Part shown: positions 60,636-64,000 of the stretch, piece by piece
Layout of the letters: the number at the start of each line of letters is the position of its first letter
Numbering within the stretch: the stretch's first letter is position 1
Assembly (NCBI GenBank): GCA_029959295.1
Contig: JASCOH010000008.1
Span: 62,001-126,000, forward strand
Direction: 5' to 3'
Length of the DNA: 64,000 bases
Source: Flavobacteriaceae bacterium PS02334
GTDB taxonomy: Bacteria > Bacteroidota > Bacteroidia > Flavobacteriales > Flavobacteriaceae
Program-made: the position numbers and the translations under genes
The notes under the pieces: model-generated
Database searches by the model: none
Told to the model about the DNA's origin: nothing
The model's input: the letters and a program-made list of their open reading frames with translations, nothing else

Positions 60636-62606
60636 ATGAGAACTACAAAACAAAAAGCAATTCTTGCTGCTAAAATCGTAGGCGTGCTTTTTGTGCTTTC
60701 CATCGGCACATTTTTTATCTTCCGAAATTCTATTTTGCAGAAAGCCGTGGCTAAAGTCACTGCTAAAATGGAAACCGATTACAACAGCAAATTCTCAATA
60801 AAAACGGCTTCTTTTGAAGGTTTTTCAGGCGTAGCTTTAGAAAATGTTTTGCTGGTTCCAAAAAACGCGGATACGCTGCTAAATGTGCAAAGCATTAAAA
60901 CCAACGTGAATTTTTGGCGATTATTGACGGGCGATGTCCAACTCGGAACGCTTTATGTCAAAAATGGTTTTGTGCAATTGGTAAAAAATGAAAAAGGAAG
61001 AAATTTTGATGCTTTTCTGAAAAAAGACGAGCAGAAAGATACTACCAGCATTGATGTAAATTATGCCGAAAGAGTTTATAAAATTCTAAATCAAGCGCTG
61101 AACCTGGTTCCGACGGACATGGATTTGGAAAATGTTTCGCTTCGCATGGACGACATGGGAAGAAAAGTGCGTCTTGACCTAAAGAAATTGCACTTGGAAG
61201 ACAAAGAACTAGAAACGTCAATTGGCGTAACCGCAGATAATTTTAAGCAAACTTGGAAAATCAAGGGTTTTGCCGATCCAAGAAACAAGCAGACTGATTT
61301 GCGCTTTTTCAATATGGATACCGGAAAAATCCAGATTCCTTATATTGATGAGCGTTTTAATCTGAAAGCAGGCTTCGATTCGATTCGATTGAATATAAAA
61401 AATATTGATATGGACGGTGATGAGCTTCACATCGAAGGTTCTTCATCGGTCGTAAATTTTACTGTAAATCATCCAAAAATTGCCAAAAAAGATGTAGTTG
61501 TAAAAAACGCCCATTTTGATTATAATTTTGTCTTTGGCGAAGATTTTATTGCCATTGACAGTTCATCTTCCGTTCGCTTGAACAATATAAAATTTAGTCC
61601 GTATGTTTTTTACCAGAAAACGAAGGAAGACAAAAATCAGATTTATGAATTGAAAGTAAAGATTCCGAAAATGAAGGCGCAGGATTTTATCACTTCGCTT
61701 CCGGAAGGACTTTTCAGCAATTTCGTAGGCATGGAAGCGGAAGGGAATTTCAGTTACAACTTAGAATTTTTATACAATAAAAATAAGCCTAGAGAACTTA
61801 TTTTTGATAGTAATTTCAAGAAAGAAAACCTGAAGATCATCAAATATGGCGAAGCAGATTTGAACAAGCTCAACAGCAGTTTTACCTACCGCGCCATCAT
61901 CAACGGAATTCGCCAGCGGCCGGTTGAAGTCAGTTCATCCAATCCAAATTTTACGCCTCTGGGACAAATTTCTCCATACTTGAGAAAAGCGGTTCTGACT
62001 TCAGAAGATCCGTCGTTTTTCTCGCACAGAGGTTTTATCAACGAAGCGTTCAAGCAATCGATTATTAAAAATATCCGAACAAAACGATTTTCAAGAGGCG
62101 CGAGCACGATCAGCATGCAGTTGATTAAAAATGTTTTTCTTACTAGGGAAAAAACGCTTTCTAGAAAATTAGAAGAAATTTTATTGGTTTATATCTTAGA
62201 AAATAATCGAATTTCTAGCAAGGAAAGAATGCTAGAAGTGTATTTCAATATTATCGAATGGGGGCCAAATGTGTATGGAATCGGCGAAGCAGCGTCTTTT
62301 TATTTCGGTAAACATCCTTCACAATTGACTTTAAACGAATCGTTATTTTTGGCTAGCATTGTTCCGAGACCGAGAAGTTTTGCTTGGCAATTCGACGGGC
62401 AGGCGATGCTGAAAGAGACTTACATGAAGCGAAACCATTATATCGCCAACCTGATGCTGCGACGCGGTTTGTTGGAGCCGATTGATACTTTGCAGAAGCA
62501 ATTTCCGGTAGAAATCATTGGAAGGGCAAGATCACTGCTTCGATTAAAACCTGCCGATTCTACAGCGATTGACACCATGTCGGTTGATCAAGAATTTGAC
62601 TTTTAA
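60636..62606 (+). CDS. AsmA-like protein fused to a GT51 peptidoglycan transglycosylase domain
   Basis: A 656-residue protein. One N-terminal membrane anchor (about 11-30) is followed by about 400 residues of beta-rich sequence like AsmA/DUF748 proteins (FEGFSGVALENVLLVPK, VQLGTLYVKNGFVQL). From about 440 to 610 there is a GT51 domain: EDPSFFSHRG with the catalytic Glu, GASTISMQLIKN (family GGSTITQQ) and a GIGEAASFYFGKHPSQL region. There is no transpeptidase domain. It may build glycan strands while sensing or guiding envelope lipids; this is speculation. It has its own promoter and terminator. Confidence 0.82.
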   Translation: MRTTKQKAILAAKIVGVLFVLSIGTFFIFRNSILQKAVAKVTAKMETDYNSKFSIKTASFEGFSGVALENVLLVPKNADTLLNVQSIKTNVNFWRLLTGDVQLGTLYVKNGFVQLVKNEKGRNFDAFLKKDEQKDTTSIDVNYAERVYKILNQALNLVPTDMDLENVSLRMDDMGRKVRLDLKKLHLEDKELETSIGVTADNFKQTWKIKGFADPRNKQTDLRFFNMDTGKIQIPYIDERFNLKAGFDSIRLNIKNIDMDGDELHIEGSSSVVNFTVNHPKIAKKDVVVKNAHFDYNFVFGEDFIAIDSSSSVRLNNIKFSPYVFYQKTKEDKNQIYELKVKIPKMKAQDFITSLPEGLFSNFVGMEAEGNFSYNLEFLYNKNKPRELIFDSNFKKENLKIIKYGEADLNKLNSSFTYRAIINGIRQRPVEVSSSNPNFTPLGQISPYLRKAVLTSEDPSFFSHRGFINEAFKQSIIKNIRTKRFSRGASTISMQLIKNVFLTREKTLSRKLEEILLVYILENNRISSKERMLEVYFNIIEWGPNVYGIGEAASFYFGKHPSQLTLNESLFLASIVPRPRSFAWQFDGQAMLKETYMKRNHYIANLMLRRGLLEPIDTLQKQFPVEIIGRARSLLRLKPADSTAIDTMSVDQEFDF

Positions 62607-62624
62607 GCAATTAAAATTTATACA

Positions 62625-62664
62625 AAAAAAGCGTGTCCGGATTATTTCCAGACACGCTTTTTAA
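62625..62664. terminator. Bidirectional terminator
   Basis: AAAAAGCGTGTC and GACACGCTTTTT pair perfectly, with two further G-C pairs inside; it separates two convergent genes. Confidence 0.85.
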
Positions 62665-62679
62665 ATTTCAGACGCAGAT

Positions 62680-63024
62680 TTATTTGTCTAAATCTTTTGA
62701 CTTATTGTAGCCAACAAGCAACCCGATTCCGGCCATTGTGATGATGATTGAAGGATAAACCGCTTCGTCGTTCAAGTCAGTATACGTTGTGATTAGTAAC
62801 GCAATGAATGTGCCAACACCGCTTCCGATCAATAATAAGGCGAAATTCAGGATGAAAACTTTCCACATCGGCGTGCTTTCTCTTCTTCCTTTCATGAAAA
62901 CCGAAGCATCGACGCCTTTTTCGATCAGTGCCAAGCGTTCTCTGTTTCTAGTAGAATACATTAGATAAAAAACTCCGAAGATCATAGAGAAAAAACTAAT
63001 TGGAATTAAGATGTCTGGACCCAT
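62680..63024 (-). CDS. DUF6249 membrane protein
   Basis: A 114-residue protein with three membrane segments (about 5-22, 52-75 and 88-106). The MYSTRNRERLALIEKG motif after the first segment is typical of DUF6249 proteins, which in Flavobacteriia are coded divergently from an ECF sigma factor gene, as here (gap about 107-128 bp). Function is unknown; a link with the sigma factor, for example as a membrane component of its circuit, is inferred from location only. Confidence 0.75.
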   Translation of the reverse strand: MGPDILIPISFFSMIFGVFYLMYSTRNRERLALIEKGVDASVFMKGRRESTPMWKVFILNFALLLIGSGVGTFIALLITTYTDLNDEAVYPSIIITMAGIGLLVGYNKSKDLDK

Positions 63025-63151
63025 AACTGTATATTTTAATGATTGATATGCCCTTTTGACGACACCAAATTAATTTAGGTTACAGAATTATTGAAAAAAA
63101 ATAATTTACTTTTATTGTAACCTTTCAAAGATGACCGCCGTCTTATGCCAT

Positions 63152-63739
63152 ATGACTAAATTACCTGATCAGCATTATATCAATCAAATCATTGGCGGCA
63201 ATACCAATGCGTTTTCGGTTTTGGTTGACAGATATAAAGATCTGATTTTTTCTTTGGCGCTGAAAATGGTCAAAAATAGGGAAGAAGCGGAAGAAGTCGC
63301 GCAAGACACTTTTATCAAGGTTTTTAATTCTTTGGAGAAGTTCAAGGGCGATTCGAAGTTTTCAACCTGGATTTATAAGGTAGCTTACAACACTTGCCTT
63401 GACCGCATGAAAAAGAATAAAAAGGACGAAGGAAATATCAATATTGATGATTTTTCAGAACATTTGGTCAAGACCATGGAAAATGCCTTAAGCAAAATGA
63501 TGGATGAAGAACGAAAGAAATCTATTCAAGATTGCTTAAATTTGTTACCGAGCGACGAAGGATTCTTGCTGACTTTGTTTTATTTTGAAGACCAGAGTTT
63601 AGAAGAAATCGCCAAGATTATGGATATCACTGCCAATAATGCAAAGGTGAAATTGTTCAGGAGCAGGAAAAAGCTAGCTTCGATTTTAAAAGAAAAACTG
63701 GAACCAGAAATTATAAATTACTATGAAAGAGGAAGATAA
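63152..63739 (+). CDS. ECF-type RNA polymerase sigma-70 factor
   Basis: A 195-residue ECF sigma factor. Region 2 reads FSVLVDRYKDLIFSLALKMVKNREEAEEVAQDTFIKVFNSL and FSTWIYKVAYNTCLDRMKK; region 4 is LLTLFYFEDQSLEEIAKIMDITANNAKVKLFRSRKKL, with the HTH for the -35 element. ATG 63152 is preferred; an in-frame ATG at 63131 would add seven residues and lies very close to the TAACCTTT box at 63118. It overlaps the next gene by 17 bp, and that gene probably codes its membrane partner. Confidence 0.9.
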   Translation: MTKLPDQHYINQIIGGNTNAFSVLVDRYKDLIFSLALKMVKNREEAEEVAQDTFIKVFNSLEKFKGDSKFSTWIYKVAYNTCLDRMKKNKKDEGNINIDDFSEHLVKTMENALSKMMDEERKKSIQDCLNLLPSDEGFLLTLFYFEDQSLEEIAKIMDITANNAKVKLFRSRKKLASILKEKLEPEIINYYERGR

Positions 63740-64000
63740 AAATATTGAAAAATTTATAGATAAGGTAATGGCGGAAACATCTTTGGAAACCCCGTCGTTT
63801 GATTTTACGTCTAAAATAATGGCGCAGGTTTCAGTCGCAAAACAGCCAAAAGTTATTGAATATAAACCGCTGATTTCAAAACCAGTCTGGTACTCCATTT
63901 TCGGGATTCTAGCTGCCATGATTGCCTATTCCTTTTTCAGCGGCAACAAAGAAAGTCAGTTGGATATTGATTTGAGTGCTGCAATTTCTAGCCTGATTCC
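63723..64000 (+). CDS. Partial membrane protein, possible anti-sigma factor (cut by window end)
   Basis: ATG 63723 overlaps the sigma-factor stop by 17 bp and the frame stays open to the end of the window (92 codons). The N-terminal 65 residues are soluble and acidic (KEEDKNIEKFIDKVM), followed by one membrane segment (about 68-84, WYSIFGILAAMIAYSFF). This is the layout of small anti-sigma or sigma-linked membrane proteins in Bacteroidetes. The C-terminus is missing, so the family cannot be named. Confidence 0.65.
   Translation, partial: MKEEDKNIEKFIDKVMAETSLETPSFDFTSKIMAQVSVAKQPKVIEYKPLISKPVWYSIFGILAAMIAYSFFSGNKESQLDIDLSAAISSLI

Overview
The window joins two kinds of DNA. Positions 1 to about 25,840 are part of a Bacteroidetes integrative and conjugative element (ICE) of the CTnDOT/RteC type. 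Positions from about 26,150 to 64,000 are AT-rich chromosome of a member of Flavobacteriia, probably Flavobacterium or a close relative. Evidence for the host: GldH (gliding/type IX secretion lipoprotein), a protease with a type IX sorting tail, DUF4270 and DUF6249 proteins, atpD-atpC away from the other ATP synthase genes, -7 boxes of the TAnnTTTG type, and almost no Shine-Dalgarno sequences.

ICE part, left to right. An AT-rich cassette (179-4491) carries an XRE regulator and an OLD-family nuclease/UvrD-helicase pair that matches the Gabija anti-phage architecture. It converges on a short reverse operon of transfer genes (traD, a DUF3408 gene, a ParA-like traA). A 700-bp divergent control region follows, with a run of hairpins that is my best candidate for oriT. 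Then come mobA, the relaxase gene mobB and the coupling-protein gene traG. A divergent HxlR-regulator/short-chain dehydrogenase pair is cargo. An rteC gene faces a long reverse block: DNA methylase-helicase, DUF1896, ORF6N-PLD protein, topoisomerase III, DUF3945 protein and two excisionase-like HTH genes. A second, diverged rteC closes the element. No integrase and no traE-traQ genes are visible; both probably lie left of the window.

The main discovery-type observation is a DNA element with consensus GMCAAAYACTGCC, embedded in GGC triplets spaced 10 bp apart. It occurs near the 5' end of nearly every ICE operon (positions 65, 6750, 8815, 19255, 23846, 24584) and nowhere that I saw in the chromosomal part. 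It looks like the binding site of an element-wide regulator. The copy at 65-104 suggests that another reverse-strand transfer operon starts just outside the window and that the Gabija cassette was inserted between traD and the rest of that operon.

Chromosomal part. Small stress/iron-sulfur genes and trhO lead into ricT-gldH-PBP1A. A CoA-transferase pair interrupted by a VOC gene follows, then mfd, an M43 protease, a threonine-dehydrogenase-like gene, an orphan vsr and tRNA-Arg(CCU). Then come atpD-atpC, a TonB-dependent receptor/SGNH lipase pair, glmS-DUF4270-pseudo-glycogen-synthase diverging from panC-panD, a flippase-like membrane protein, an esterase-like protein without its nucleophile, radA, an AsmA-like/GT51 fusion, a DUF6249 protein, and an ECF sigma factor with a partial downstream partner.
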